A stretch of 64,000 bases of DNA. Source: Roseburia sp. 1XD42-34 (GTDB lineage Bacteria > Bacillota > Bacilli > Bacillales > Amphibacillaceae). The notes beneath the pieces are model-generated. The model did no database searches. It was given only the letters and a program-made list of their open reading frames with translations, and was not told the origin of the DNA. This document shows positions 44,342 to 54,045 of the stretch, piece after piece (the first letter of the stretch is position 1; each line of letters begins with the position of its first letter). The translations under genes and the position numbers were made by a program. The stretch covers positions 1 to 64,000 of the forward strand of contig NZ_QWLJ01000009.1 in NCBI RefSeq assembly GCF_009917385.1. Reading direction: 5' to 3'.

Positions 44342-45244
44342 TTGGATGTAAATAAAATAATGAACACATATGATGTCCATGTAGCGGGTGAAGCATTTCG
44401 AATTATCATTCATTCTCCGTTCCATTTACACATGACAGACTGTATTTCTTTAGAAGCAATTTTAAAAAGTTATTTTTTAACAGAGATAAGAATGTTATTG
44501 AATGAACCGAGAGGGCATCGGGGGATAACTGGATGTGTAGTTACACCATCCCAACAAGCCGATTTTGGTATCGTGTTTTTACATCATTATTATGAAACAT
44601 ATTTTAGTTATAGTGGGTTATTCGCTGCATTAACAATGCTTTTAGAAACGGGAGCATTAACGATATCTAATAGTGGAAAATATGCCATTGAAACTTCGCA
44701 AGGCATCTACCATTTGTACACTAATAAGAAGGGAAATGAGATTGTAAGCATGCAAATGGATCTTCAAATGGGTGAAGTAGTAGAAAATACGGACGAATGG
44801 AAACGGGTGCAGGTGGATCGATTAAGGAACTATTATGTTTTTAAATTACCTTCGTCCATTCCAGCTATTTCATTGCAGCATCTAACCCCAATAACAAATT
44901 GGGTAAAATCAGTATTACGTGATTTTCATGGAAGGGGTGACTTTACTGGAATCATTTTAAGTGAAGCTATAGGTGAAGGGAGGTTTTGTTCTGTTACATT
45001 TGAGGGGGATGGATTTATCTTACGTTCCCCGGGAGTAGATAGCACTATTGCTTTACTGACAGTAGCAAGGGCAAAAGGTAAAAAACATCGCCAACTTATT
45101 CATGAGAATCTTGTTGGTAGCAGGGTGACTGCAACAGTCACGGATGGAATGTGTACTGTTCCATTGCGACCGGTTTTAACTGGTGAACATCAGTTTGTCT
45201 TGCAAACAGGAGATCCATTAGAGGAAGGTTTTTTACTAAAGTAA
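44342..45244 (+). CDS. Proline racemase-family protein lacking both catalytic cysteines
   Basis: 300 residues, recognisable by family landmarks (YDVHVAGEAFR, NEPRGHRGITGCVV, LEEGFLL) but shorter than its neighbour. The position of the first Cys reads FSYSGLF instead of MCGHDT, and the second reads RSPGVDSTIA instead of SPCGTGTSA. Neither Cys nor the Thr used by trans-3-hydroxyproline dehydratases at the second site is convincingly kept. It cannot racemise by the known mechanism. It may be a regulatory or stabilising partner of the epimerase, or have a new activity. The start is a TTG at 44342, 6 nt after GAGGAGGG. The gene is intact and in operon, so it is probably under selection. Confidence 0.8.
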   Translation: MDVNKIMNTYDVHVAGEAFRIIIHSPFHLHMTDCISLEAILKSYFLTEIRMLLNEPRGHRGITGCVVTPSQQADFGIVFLHHYYETYFSYSGLFAALTMLLETGALTISNSGKYAIETSQGIYHLYTNKKGNEIVSMQMDLQMGEVVENTDEWKRVQVDRLRNYYVFKLPSSIPAISLQHLTPITNWVKSVLRDFHGRGDFTGIILSEAIGEGRFCSVTFEGDGFILRSPGVDSTIALLTVARAKGKKHRQLIHENLVGSRVTATVTDGMCTVPLRPVLTGEHQFVLQTGDPLEEGFLLK

Positions 45245-45286
45245 ATATAGGGATCTATGAATTCGCTTCACAAAAAGGGGGGAAGG

Positions 45287-46720
45287 ATGGAAATGAATAG
45301 ACGTTTGCCTACATTGGCGGAAGTTTTGTTTGTGCTTATTTCGTTTGTTTTGATTATGTTTTTATTTGTCGTACAGTTTTCGATTCCAATCCAGCTAGGT
45401 TTGTTAACAACGTGGTTCGTCATCATGCTTGTAGGTTGGAAAATTGGTTATTCGTATAAAGAGATGCAAGCTGGTTTACTTAAAGGGGTGTATGACGGTT
45501 CTGAAGCAGTGCTTATTCTCATTTCAGTTGGTGCACTTATTGGAACATGGATTGCAGGAGGAATTGTTCCGAGTATCATTTACTATGGCCTTACCATCAT
45601 CCAGCCAAGTATTTTTTTAGTCGCAGCGTTCATCATTTGTGCGATCACATCGATAGCAACAGGTACCTCGTTTGGTTCAGCAGGTACAGCAGGGATTGCG
45701 ATGATGGGCATTGGTGCTAGTTTTGATTTACCTGTAGCATTAGTGGCAGGGGCGGTTATTTCAGGATGCTATGTAGGGGATAAAATTTCACCTTTATCCG
45801 ATACGACTGTCATGTCAGCTTCTTTGTCAAAGGTGAACCTTATGGAGCATATTAAATCCATGCTTACTGTAAGTGGCCCAGCATTCTTACTTACAGGCAT
45901 TCTATTTTTACTTACTGGTTACTTTTTTCTCGATAGTTCTGGAGACTTATCGCAAGCGAATGCTACGATGGCAGCACTAAATGAGCACTTTACTATTAGC
46001 TGGTATATGTTAATTCCGGCGATCCTTGTTATTGGATTATTGGCGATGAAAATGCCAGCTATTCCAGTTATATTATTTGGTGCTTTACTTGGCACAATAT
46101 GGGCTTATTTGTTTCAGAATATCGCTTTGTTAGAAGCCTTTAAGATTCTATACCAAGGTAGTGAAATTACTTCTGGCGTAGAATTTATTGATAACTTGTT
46201 AAATCGTGGTGGCATTGTATTTATGCTGGATGTCATCGTCTTAATCATATTTGCACTTGGTGTTGGGGGTTTAATGGAAAAGGTGGGAATCTTGCAAGCG
46301 ATTTGCTTAACGATGTTACGTTGGGCTAATAGTGCTGGAAAAACGACCGTAACAACTTTATTAGCTGGATTTTTTGGAAACTTTTTTGGTGGTGCTGCTT
46401 ATGTTTCGATCATTACTGCAAGTAAAATTACCGAAGAGAATTATGATCGTTTACATATTGATCGTCGTGTGCTATCAAGGAATACAGAAGCAGGGGGCAC
46501 GATGACGACACCAATGGTTCCATGGTCAGATGGTGGAGTATTCATGGCAACAACACTTGGAGTGACAACGCTGGCTTATTTACCATTTCTATGGTTTAAC
46601 TTTTTAGTCATCTTGATTACGATTATTTATGGATTTACCAATACATTTATTTGGTATACCAAAGCGCATGGGGAACCAAAAGCAAATCAGTTGGGTGCAG
46701 AGCAAGCTGGAAACTTATAA
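45287..46720 (+). CDS. NhaC-family Na+/H+ antiporter-type transporter
   Basis: 477-residue membrane protein with about twelve hydrophobic segments. NhaC-type landmarks include TSFGSAGTAGIA, SGCYVGDKISPLSDTTVM and SRNTEAGGTMTTPMVPWSDGG. Characterised members exchange Na+ and H+ or amines and malate. Its place inside a hydroxyproline operon suggests it imports hydroxyproline or exchanges a product; this is inference. The start is placed at the ATG at 45287 after GGGGGGAAGG; an ATG two codons later is nearly as good. The frame opens 10 codons earlier at an ATG without a site. Confidence 0.82.
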   Translation: MEMNRRLPTLAEVLFVLISFVLIMFLFVVQFSIPIQLGLLTTWFVIMLVGWKIGYSYKEMQAGLLKGVYDGSEAVLILISVGALIGTWIAGGIVPSIIYYGLTIIQPSIFLVAAFIICAITSIATGTSFGSAGTAGIAMMGIGASFDLPVALVAGAVISGCYVGDKISPLSDTTVMSASLSKVNLMEHIKSMLTVSGPAFLLTGILFLLTGYFFLDSSGDLSQANATMAALNEHFTISWYMLIPAILVIGLLAMKMPAIPVILFGALLGTIWAYLFQNIALLEAFKILYQGSEITSGVEFIDNLLNRGGIVFMLDVIVLIIFALGVGGLMEKVGILQAICLTMLRWANSAGKTTVTTLLAGFFGNFFGGAAYVSIITASKITEENYDRLHIDRRVLSRNTEAGGTMTTPMVPWSDGGVFMATTLGVTTLAYLPFLWFNFLVILITIIYGFTNTFIWYTKAHGEPKANQLGAEQAGNL

Positions 46721-46822
46721 TGCAAGTTAAAGAGGGCTGAGAAAACAACGGTCTCAGAATGATTACTACGTTCTTATGAAAGCGAACAAATAATCATAAA
46801 AATAAATAGGGGAGGAAGGAAC

Positions 46823-47719
46823 ATGAAACAACTAGAAGGGGCATTTCCTGTTCTCGTTACACCAATGTTTGAACAGGAGGAGGTGAATGTTGACGGCTTA
46901 AGATCCAATATTGAACATTTTATTAACCAAGATGTAGCAGGATTAGTTGTCAATGGAAGTACGGGAGAATTTGTTAGCTTGGAGAAGCAGGAAAAATTGC
47001 AATTGATGGAAGCAGCAGTAGAGCAGGTAGGTGGAAGAGTGCCTTTAATTGTTGGAACAGCTGCAGAAACAACAAAAGATGCGATTATGTATACCCAATA
47101 TGCTGAAGAGATAGGAGCAGATGCGGCGTTACTAATTAATTCGTATTATGCTCATCCAAAAGATGCGGAAATTTATGAGCATTTTAAGGCAGTGGCGAAT
47201 GCTGTGACCTTACCAATTATGATTTATAATAATCCGTTTACATCAGGTGTTGACATTGGAACAGAAACCATCTTACAGGTGGCTCGGGATGTCGATAATA
47301 TAACTCATATTAAAGAATCGAGCGGGGAAATTCGAAAAGTACGCGATATTACAAGACAGGGTAAAGGCGATATTCAAACGTTCTGCGGAGCCGATGATCT
47401 GGTGTTAGAGTCTCTTCTAGTTGGAGCTACAGGGTGGATTTCTGTTGCGGGCAATATTGTTCCAAAATTAGCTACCCAATTATTTCATAGCGTACAGCAA
47501 GGGGAATTGGATAAAGCATGGGATTATTATGATCAAATCCTCCCGTTGTGTAATTTTTTGGAAGGTTCGGGAAAATATGTACAGATTGTCAAACGGGCGA
47601 TGGATTTGCAAGGGCTTGCGGGAGGACCATCAAGAAAACCAAGGTTACCATTAAATCAGCAAGAAGAAGCAACATTAAAGCAGATTTTATTGCAGCTTGA
47701 GCAGTATGTAACAATATAA
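46823..47719 (+). CDS. Dihydrodipicolinate synthase-family lyase, probable pyrroline-hydroxycarboxylate deaminase
   Basis: 298-residue (beta/alpha)8 barrel. Schiff-base K164 in THIKESSGE, Y135 in IYNNPF and the substrate loop NGSTGE at 44-49 are all present. In hydroxyproline pathways a DapA paralogue converts 1-pyrroline-4-hydroxy-2-carboxylate to 2-oxoglutarate semialdehyde and ammonia. The neighbours (epimerase, dehydrogenase, semialdehyde dehydrogenase) support that role over lysine synthesis. The start ATG has GGGGAGGAAGG upstream. A small CTGAG/CTCAG hairpin sits in the 100-nt gap before it. Confidence 0.85.
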   Translation: MKQLEGAFPVLVTPMFEQEEVNVDGLRSNIEHFINQDVAGLVVNGSTGEFVSLEKQEKLQLMEAAVEQVGGRVPLIVGTAAETTKDAIMYTQYAEEIGADAALLINSYYAHPKDAEIYEHFKAVANAVTLPIMIYNNPFTSGVDIGTETILQVARDVDNITHIKESSGEIRKVRDITRQGKGDIQTFCGADDLVLESLLVGATGWISVAGNIVPKLATQLFHSVQQGELDKAWDYYDQILPLCNFLEGSGKYVQIVKRAMDLQGLAGGPSRKPRLPLNQQEEATLKQILLQLEQYVTI

Positions 47720-47746
47720 AAAATACAAATGGAGGAGAATTATAGT

Positions 47747-49231
47747 ATGGTCACATCGCAAATGAATTTAAAATCGAATGTAAAAGCTTTTTTGGAACAA
47801 GCGGTTGGATTATATATTAATGGGGAATATGTACCTGCTAAAAATGGGAGAACATTTCCAGTATATAACCCTGCTACGGAAGAAGTTTTAGTAGAAGTTA
47901 GTGAAGCACAAGGAGAGGATGTTGATCTGGCTGTAAACGCAGCGAAAAAAGCGTTTGAGAGTGGAGAATGGCCGCGATTATCAGCTGCCGAGCGTTCGCA
48001 TTTGATTTATAAATTTGCTGATTTACTGGAAGCACATAAAGAAGAATTAGCACAATTGGAAACACTTGATAACGGCAAGCCTTACCACGTTGCGCTAGAG
48101 GATGACATTGCTGGTACTGTAGAACATTTTCGTTATTACGCTGGGTGGGCGACAAAGGTATTAGGGCAGACAGTTCCCATTTCTCCAGATTATTTAAATT
48201 ACACAGTTCATGAACCTGTTGGTGTGGTTGGGCAAATAATTCCTTGGAATTTCCCACTATCGATGGCTTCGTGGAAACTTGGATCCGCTTTGGCAACTGG
48301 ATGTACCACTGTGTTGAAACCTGCAGAACAGACGCCGCTTTCTATATTGTATGCTGCTCAATTATTAGAGGAAGCTGGTTTTCCAAAGGGAGTTGTGAAT
48401 ATTGTCCCTGGGTACGGTGAAATTGCGGGGGAGGCAATTGTAACGCATTCTGGGATAGATAAGTTGGCTTTCACAGGGTCTACGAGTGTTGGAAAATCCA
48501 TTATGTGTAAGGCTGCAGAACATGTTAGAGATGTGACACTCGAATTAGGTGGAAAATCACCAAATTTAATTTTAGAAGATGCAGATGTTGAAAAAGCAAT
48601 GGTAGGTGCTTTTGAAGGAATTATGTACAATCAAGGACAAAACTGCAGTGCTACATCTCGAGTCTATGTACACCGCAAGCATTACGATCGTGTTGTTGAA
48701 GCGTTAGTCGAGCGTGCAAACGCAACAAAACTCGGTAACGGACTGGAAGCCGATACGGATATGGGACCGCTTGTTTCAAAAGAACAATTTGAGCGTGTGC
48801 TTCACTATATTGAAATTGGCAAAGAAGAAGGAGCTAAATTAGTAGCTGGTGGTGAAAGCGTTGGGAATAAGGGATATTTTGTTAAGCCGACGGTATTTGC
48901 AGACGTAGAAGATGATATGCGGATCGCAAGAGAAGAGATATTCGGACCAGTTGTTGCTGTCTTCCAATTTGATACGACAGAGGAAGCAATTAGAAGAGCG
49001 AACGATAGTCATTATGGATTAGCTGCTGCGGTATGGACCGAAAATATTCGAACTGGACATCAAGTAGCCAGAAGATTAAAAGCAGGAACGGTTTGGATTA
49101 ATGATTGTAATCAGGAAAACCCAGCTGCGGCATTTGGTGGATATAAACAGTCAGGGATTGGGAGAGAGATGGGAAATTACGCTCTTGACAACTATACTGA
49201 AGTCAAAAGCATTTGGGTGAATTTACAATAA
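47747..49231 (+). CDS. Aldehyde dehydrogenase, probable 2-oxoglutarate semialdehyde dehydrogenase
   Basis: 494 residues. Catalytic E266 (LELGGKSPN), nucleophile C300 (NQGQNCSATS), N169 (PWNFP) and the cofactor loop FTGSTSVGK are all in place. Oxidises 2-oxoglutarate semialdehyde to 2-oxoglutarate as the last pathway step; the substrate is inferred from context. The start is the ATG at 47747, 11 nt after GGAGGAG; an in-frame ATG at 47729 contains that site. Last gene of the operon. A GCACCAC/GTGGTGC inverted repeat with a long loop follows at 49282-49318 but lacks a T tract. Confidence 0.87.
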   Translation: MVTSQMNLKSNVKAFLEQAVGLYINGEYVPAKNGRTFPVYNPATEEVLVEVSEAQGEDVDLAVNAAKKAFESGEWPRLSAAERSHLIYKFADLLEAHKEELAQLETLDNGKPYHVALEDDIAGTVEHFRYYAGWATKVLGQTVPISPDYLNYTVHEPVGVVGQIIPWNFPLSMASWKLGSALATGCTTVLKPAEQTPLSILYAAQLLEEAGFPKGVVNIVPGYGEIAGEAIVTHSGIDKLAFTGSTSVGKSIMCKAAEHVRDVTLELGGKSPNLILEDADVEKAMVGAFEGIMYNQGQNCSATSRVYVHRKHYDRVVEALVERANATKLGNGLEADTDMGPLVSKEQFERVLHYIEIGKEEGAKLVAGGESVGNKGYFVKPTVFADVEDDMRIAREEIFGPVVAVFQFDTTEEAIRRANDSHYGLAAAVWTENIRTGHQVARRLKAGTVWINDCNQENPAAAFGGYKQSGIGREMGNYALDNYTEVKSIWVNLQ

Positions 49232-49395
49232 TTGAGAAGCGGATATTCATATGTAACTTAAGAAAAAGATGGATGATTAACGCACCACCCATTTTGATGC
49301 TACAAACATGTGTGGTGCATTCATCTGGCTTGAATCCTGCTAATTCTTTATTGGATTAGGACATAGCATACTTCGTTTTAGATAAATTTTCCAAT

Positions 49396-50607
49396 TTAGA
49401 TATCGTTTTCTTGGTAATAGGACTTTTTATTTTGCTTCAACACGGCAATGGAATAAATAAAAGATGTAATTAACATGATTATAGCGAGTGTAGCAATTGT
49501 AAGTCGTAGCGAAATTATATCTGCTGTAACGCCAATGATAAAAATGAACAATACTTGGTTAGCGCTTTGGATTAATTGGTAAATACTTGTCACTCTTCCC
49601 ATGACTTCAACAGGGATATTATTTTGATAGAAAGTCATTATTCCTGCATTTAAGAATACCATAAAGAATCCTAAGATGGTAAAACCAACCACAATGGATG
49701 TGAAGGACCAGGAGAATGCATAAATGACATAACCGACGGTCATCATAATCAGGCCAAACACAATCATGTATCTTAATGAGATTTTGTTTGCAAAGATGGA
49801 TAATAAAATTGCACCAGCAACGGAACCAATTCCAGTTATACTAATTAACATACTGTATTCAAATTCAGAAAGGCCTATTACTTGCTGGGTAAAAACTACT
49901 TCTTGAGTGTCCATAGCATAGGAGAAAATCATGATTATAATAAAACCAAGATAAATAAAGGATACATATTTATGGGTTGCTATAAATTTCTGGACGACTG
50001 TAAAGTCATGGATAACTTGAGATATGGTCAATGCTGGGATCGTATCTTTATTAATGTTCTCTTTTTCTGGCAAAACGAATAGTAAAGACGTTGCGATTAA
50101 GAAAAATACCGCGTTGATCCATAATGTTATCTCAACAGAAGTTAATAAAATAAGTGATCCTCCGATAGCCGGACCAATAATGAATGCACCAGAGCTTGCA
50201 AATGAGCGAAAAGAGTTGAATCGTTTTCTTTTTTCTTTCGGAACAAGGATAGTAACATAAGTCGTTGATGATGGATGAAAAAAAGCATTTGCAATACTTA
50301 GAACAACGAGAATAGCGTAAATTATAACCATGTTTGGTGCCAATGGGATAAAGCAGATAAACACAGCGCGAATGATGTAAGTTACGATCATCACTTTTCT
50401 CTTGCTCCGATAATCAATGAAGCTTCCTGTCCAAAACTTCGTAATTATGTTCACTAATGGCCCAATAATCCAAAGTCCTGCAACAGCTGCTGCAGAGCCT
50501 GTCAACTGATATACAATAATATTAATGGCAACTAAGTAAATGAAATCCCCGATGCTTGAAATGCCAATGGAGAACAATAATAATATCGGATTTTTCCAAC
50601 TATTCAT
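49396..50607 (-). CDS. MFS transporter, macrolide-efflux (MefA)-like
   Basis: 403 residues with twelve hydrophobic segments. The first cytoplasmic loop (FIDYRSKRKVMI) and the block around NNIPVEVMGRVTS resemble MefA-type exporters. Exports a drug or lipid in relatives; the substrate here is unknown. The start ATG has AGGGTGAATAC upstream. Monocistronic, convergent with the hydroxyproline operon. Confidence 0.82.
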   Translation of the reverse strand: MNSWKNPILLLFSIGISSIGDFIYLVAINIIVYQLTGSAAAVAGLWIIGPLVNIITKFWTGSFIDYRSKRKVMIVTYIIRAVFICFIPLAPNMVIIYAILVVLSIANAFFHPSSTTYVTILVPKEKRKRFNSFRSFASSGAFIIGPAIGGSLILLTSVEITLWINAVFFLIATSLLFVLPEKENINKDTIPALTISQVIHDFTVVQKFIATHKYVSFIYLGFIIIMIFSYAMDTQEVVFTQQVIGLSEFEYSMLISITGIGSVAGAILLSIFANKISLRYMIVFGLIMMTVGYVIYAFSWSFTSIVVGFTILGFFMVFLNAGIMTFYQNNIPVEVMGRVTSIYQLIQSANQVLFIFIIGVTADIISLRLTIATLAIIMLITSFIYSIAVLKQNKKSYYQENDI

Positions 50608-50740
50608 TTTGTATTCACCCTAATTTTTAATGTTTTATGAAGCTTGCTTCGATAAATAAATAACAGGCTTATGTAAAAAAAGGATTCTTTTATCTTGGTA
50701 AAGCACTTCGTTTTTTTTACGCCACTTAGCTATTAGTTTG

Positions 50741-50926
50741 TTTTATTAGATGCTGTAAGACTCTCCGCTTTAGGAGTTGGATAATCTGTACTTCAATAAG
50801 TCGAAGTGGGAGATAATAGGACCTAATGCCCTATTTCGTAAGCGACCTTTAGTCATACCAATACGGTATTAACAAGCCTTGGGATATGAATGGAAATTCC
50901 TACTCATGAGAAGATTCACTTTATTA
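50741..50926 (+). repeat. Family 2 dispersed repeat (copy 2E)
   Basis: Keeps GATGCTGTAAGACTCTCC, AGTCGAAGTGGGAGATAATAGG, CCTAATGCCCTATTTCGTAAG, CGACCTTTAGTCATACC and a 3' AGATTCACTTTATTA. It follows the start of the MFS gene and precedes a family 1 copy by 110 nt. Confidence 0.82.
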
Positions 50927-51037
50927 CAAGTTTATTACCCCAACGAATTAAATATCATTTTTTATAAGTTATTTGGCTTTTCTACATTATATTGATAAAG
51001 CTTGTAGCTAAAGTTACTTTTTCTTGTAAGATAAGGA

Positions 51038-51235
51038 AGCATAAAATGGGGTGCTTGGGGATACCAAAATAACCGAATAGCTACTTCCGGCGCATGAGCC
51101 CAGCAACGATGCGACTTTAGAAATGTGCCCTACGATAAGGCATCATCGGCTCGTTACCTCACCGAGATTCCTAAAACTTTAGTTGCTTCGTTCCATTCGC
51201 TTTCGTTGCTAAACGGGGCGCTTGCGCCTTTGTTC
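51038..51235 (+). repeat. Family 1 dispersed repeat, short form (copy 1e)
   Basis: Short form like copy 1a: the middle block is replaced by TACCTCACCGAGATTCC. It ends CGGGGCGCTTGCGCCTTTG and has replaced the 3' end of the decayed EamA gene on the minus strand. Confidence 0.88.
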
Positions 51236-52055
51236 CCAACTTTTCCTAGCGCAAGAATGAAAATCATACCAATCATGGAAGCTGTACCCCACCCATTGAA
51301 GTAGTCCAAAAGGTTCCTTTAGCCAATAAACTGTCGTTAAAACAGCTGCCAGTGGTTCTAGACTACCTAATAAACTCGTTTTCTTCGGGGAAAGACTTTG
51401 TAAACTCTTCATATAAAACCAAAAGGCAAGTATGGTTCCAAATAGGATGACAAAAATGATATAGACATATGCTTCTAAGTCTAAAGAAGAACATGAATCT
51501 TCCATGGTGGATGAATAAAACTTAAAAACTCCGCCAATGACCATAGCCCATCCTACAACAACAAGTGATTCGTATTGCTTTAACAGTGGAACTGCGTATA
51601 ACGTATAGAAGGCTAAGGCAACCCCTGATAACACACCTCACACCATAGCAGGGACGGGTACAGATAGCTCGGACAAGTTACCATTTGTATGCAAGAAATA
51701 ACAACCTATTAAAGCAAGGGCGACAGTTAGGATATCTTGCTTTGTTAGGGTGGTTTGTTTTCTAATCAGGAGGTAGATAATAATCATAACTGGTGCCAAA
51801 TACTGCAGTAGTGTTGCCACAGTTGCATTGCCGTAATGAATGGAGACCATATATGTATACTGGAAAGCTAACATTCCGAATAAGCCAAAGATAAGTAAAG
51901 AAATGGCGACTTGTTTATTTTTCCATACCGATATTATTTGTGTTCGATCTTTAGAAAAAATTGTATGAGTATTGTGAAATAGTTCCACCGATCCCCCAGC
52001 ACGTTGCGCCAATAATAACTAAAAATAATCCAGTAATTCTGCTTGAATTTTGCAT
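51209..52055 (-). pseudogene. EamA-family transporter, decayed
   Basis: The original start is the ATG at 52055 ([20 protein letters not shown]). Lesions in order: a deletion of about 20 codons and a frame change after GGTISQYS near 51975; a nonsense codon at 51638-51640, where the surrounding [14 protein letters not shown] shows a former Trp (TGG to TGA); a frameshift near 51285 (WVGYSFHDW for [10 protein letters not shown]); and replacement of the C-terminus by the family 1 repeat. Remaining parts are typical ten-helix EamA sequence ([32 protein letters not shown]). Confidence 0.88.
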
Positions 52056-52212
52056 GGTAATGATCCACCATTGTTGTTGTTTCCAATCTATTATAATCGG
52101 GTTTGTATCAAAACACTAGATCTAAGAAAAATCTATGTAAGGAAAAGATGTTTGAAACAGAATGATGCTGGGAAAAAACAAATAAACCGCTAGTAAAAGG
52201 AGCTGAAAAAAC

Positions 52213-52566
52213 ATGATTAAAATAACCCCAGCACCATTTGACAATGCTCTTGAAATTGAAATACAAGGGAAAGCAGAAAAGGAGGATTTGCATCATTTCG
52301 AGGAATTCTTCATGATGAAAAAACAGGAGCATAGTAAAGTGAATATTCTTTTATCCATTGAAAATATGAAAGGGATGACTTTAAAAGGCGTCCTAGAAGA
52401 TTTGAAAATGACACAGCATTTAAAAGATATCCATAAAATGGCTATTGTTAGTGACAAGAAATGGGCTGAAATGGGGGTGAAACTCGAAGGGCTCCTACCT
52501 GAAACGGAGCTCGAGCATTTTGCCCCTGAAGATAAATCTCAAGCACGACGCTGGCTAGGAACATGA
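52213..52566 (+). CDS. SpoIIAA-like (STAS-fold) protein
   Basis: 117-residue soluble protein of the SpoIIAA-like/DUF3478 group: NALEIEIQGKAEKEDLHHFE, then VNILLSIENMKGMTLKGVLEDLK, then KMAIVSDKKW, ending in the ARRWL motif. No phospho-site Ser as in true SpoIIAA. Function unknown; members are thought to bind lipophilic ligands or membranes. The start ATG has AAAGGAGCTG upstream and a terminator follows at 52608. Confidence 0.82.
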   Translation: MIKITPAPFDNALEIEIQGKAEKEDLHHFEEFFMMKKQEHSKVNILLSIENMKGMTLKGVLEDLKMTQHLKDIHKMAIVSDKKWAEMGVKLEGLLPETELEHFAPEDKSQARRWLGT

Positions 52567-52607
52567 TCTTTATAGTAAGAAGCAGGTCATTCTCATAACG
52601 ATTATTT

Positions 52608-52645
52608 AGATCCTATTTTGCCTAAGGCAGGATAGGATCTTTTCC
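52608..52645 (+). terminator. Terminator of the SpoIIAA-like gene
   Basis: AGATCCTAT pairs with ATAGGATCT, enclosing a small GCC/GGC inner stem, then TTTT. The following 52646-52992 is A+T-rich with a TATGAT box near 52740 and no gene. Confidence 0.82.
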
Positions 52646-52992
52646 TATTTTAGTTGCAACAGCTAGGGTGTCTATGTTTGAGTAATTGACGGATTTTTTA
52701 CATGTTTGTGGATGAGCTCTTCCTTTTGTTTTTTTATGGTATGATATCAAATGGAAGATAGACACGAACAAATATAAGTATCTCACATCTATGGATGTTA
52801 CCGATCATTGCGGTTTGTCTTTCCTTGTCTTGATAAATGATTTTGGGGTGGCATAAACTCCTTCGTTTTGAAACTAATCCAATTAGGCTAGACTTGTAAG
52901 TACAAGATCGGATGTTAGCTGTTATCTCAAGGAGAAATTCTCTTCTTGCATAAGTGTCGCTTTATATAAATATAAATTGAGGATGGTTGTGA

Positions 52993-53907
52993 ATGATTGA
53001 ACTTATAGCTACAGCAGAATCAATAAACCAAGCAAGATTACTAATAGATGCAGATGTTGATACACTTTATATTGGAGAAGCTACTTTTGGTCTTCGTTTA
53101 CCTGCAAATTTCTCCCCGGAAGAAATAAAAGAAATATGCCACATCGCACATGCAGAACATAAAAATGTCTGTGTTGCTATGAACGCCATTATTCATAATG
53201 ACAGGATAAAATTAATACCTCGATATTTGGATTTCCTGCAAGAAGCTGGAGTTGATTACGTTACGATTGGTGATCCCGGGGTTATACATTTGTTAAACAA
53301 ATACGAAGTTCCAATACCATACGTGTATGATCCACACACATTGGTTACAAGTGCAAAGCAGGTTAATTTTTGGGCGAAGCGAGGAGCTAAAGGAGCGGTA
53401 TTAGCAAGGGAGTTAACGTATGAAGAATTAATTTCTATTTCACAGCATGCTGATGTACCTGTGGAAGTACTCGTGTACGGAGCCACTTGTATTCACCATT
53501 CAAAGCGCCCGCTAGTAACCAATTATTTCAGCTATACAAATGAGAAAAGCAAAAATCAAGAGCATTTATTTATATCCGAACCGAAAAAGCCAAAAACACA
53601 TTATTCGATTTATGAAGATCTAAATGGAACGCATATTTTTGATACAAATGATATTAATTTGTTACCGCATTTGGAAAAGTTAGTGAATGCAGGTATTTCA
53701 AAATGGAAATTAGATGGAATCTATACACGTGGACAAGCATTTGTAGAGGTTGTAAAGCAATTTGTGCAGGCGAAACAGGCACTATTGGATAAAGATTGGT
53801 CTGAAGAGTTAAAAGAAAAATTAAATGAAAAAGTTCAAGAGCACCACCCTAGTGAACGAACTTTAGGAGAAGGGTTCTTTTTAAAAAATCCTAATGATGT
53901 TCAATGA
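52993..53907 (+). CDS. yrrN: Peptidase U32-family protein YrrN (TrhP1-type, tRNA 5-hydroxyuridine formation)
   Basis: 304 residues, matching B. subtilis YrrN in length and in pairing with a YrrO homologue. Despite the peptidase name, YrrN/YrrO-type (TrhP) proteins are needed for hydroxylation of the wobble uridine of certain tRNAs, using prephenate-derived chemistry. The barrel region (YIGEATFGLRL, VTIGDPGVIHLL, GAVLARELTYEE) is intact. The four-Cys cluster found in the partner is absent here; only one Cys remains in GATCIHHSKR. The start ATG has GAGGATGG upstream. 138 nt separate it from yrrO. Confidence 0.85.
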   Translation: MIELIATAESINQARLLIDADVDTLYIGEATFGLRLPANFSPEEIKEICHIAHAEHKNVCVAMNAIIHNDRIKLIPRYLDFLQEAGVDYVTIGDPGVIHLLNKYEVPIPYVYDPHTLVTSAKQVNFWAKRGAKGAVLARELTYEELISISQHADVPVEVLVYGATCIHHSKRPLVTNYFSYTNEKSKNQEHLFISEPKKPKTHYSIYEDLNGTHIFDTNDINLLPHLEKLVNAGISKWKLDGIYTRGQAFVEVVKQFVQAKQALLDKDWSEELKEKLNEKVQEHHPSERTLGEGFFLKNPNDVQ

Positions 53908-54045
53908 TATAGGAGATCTATGTCTAGTAAAATGGCGTATGGAATTAGTCGTCGACTTGTAAACGTAGAGAAGAGGTAACTTCAACGCTTTTTTGAACTG
54001 TATAAAACGTAACAGAAATGAAATGTGAAGAAAGGTTTGTGAATC

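Noticed and set aside
46823..47719. Annotation as dapA for lysine synthesis
   Set aside because: Catalytic residues fit the whole superfamily; the operon context points to hydroxyproline breakdown.
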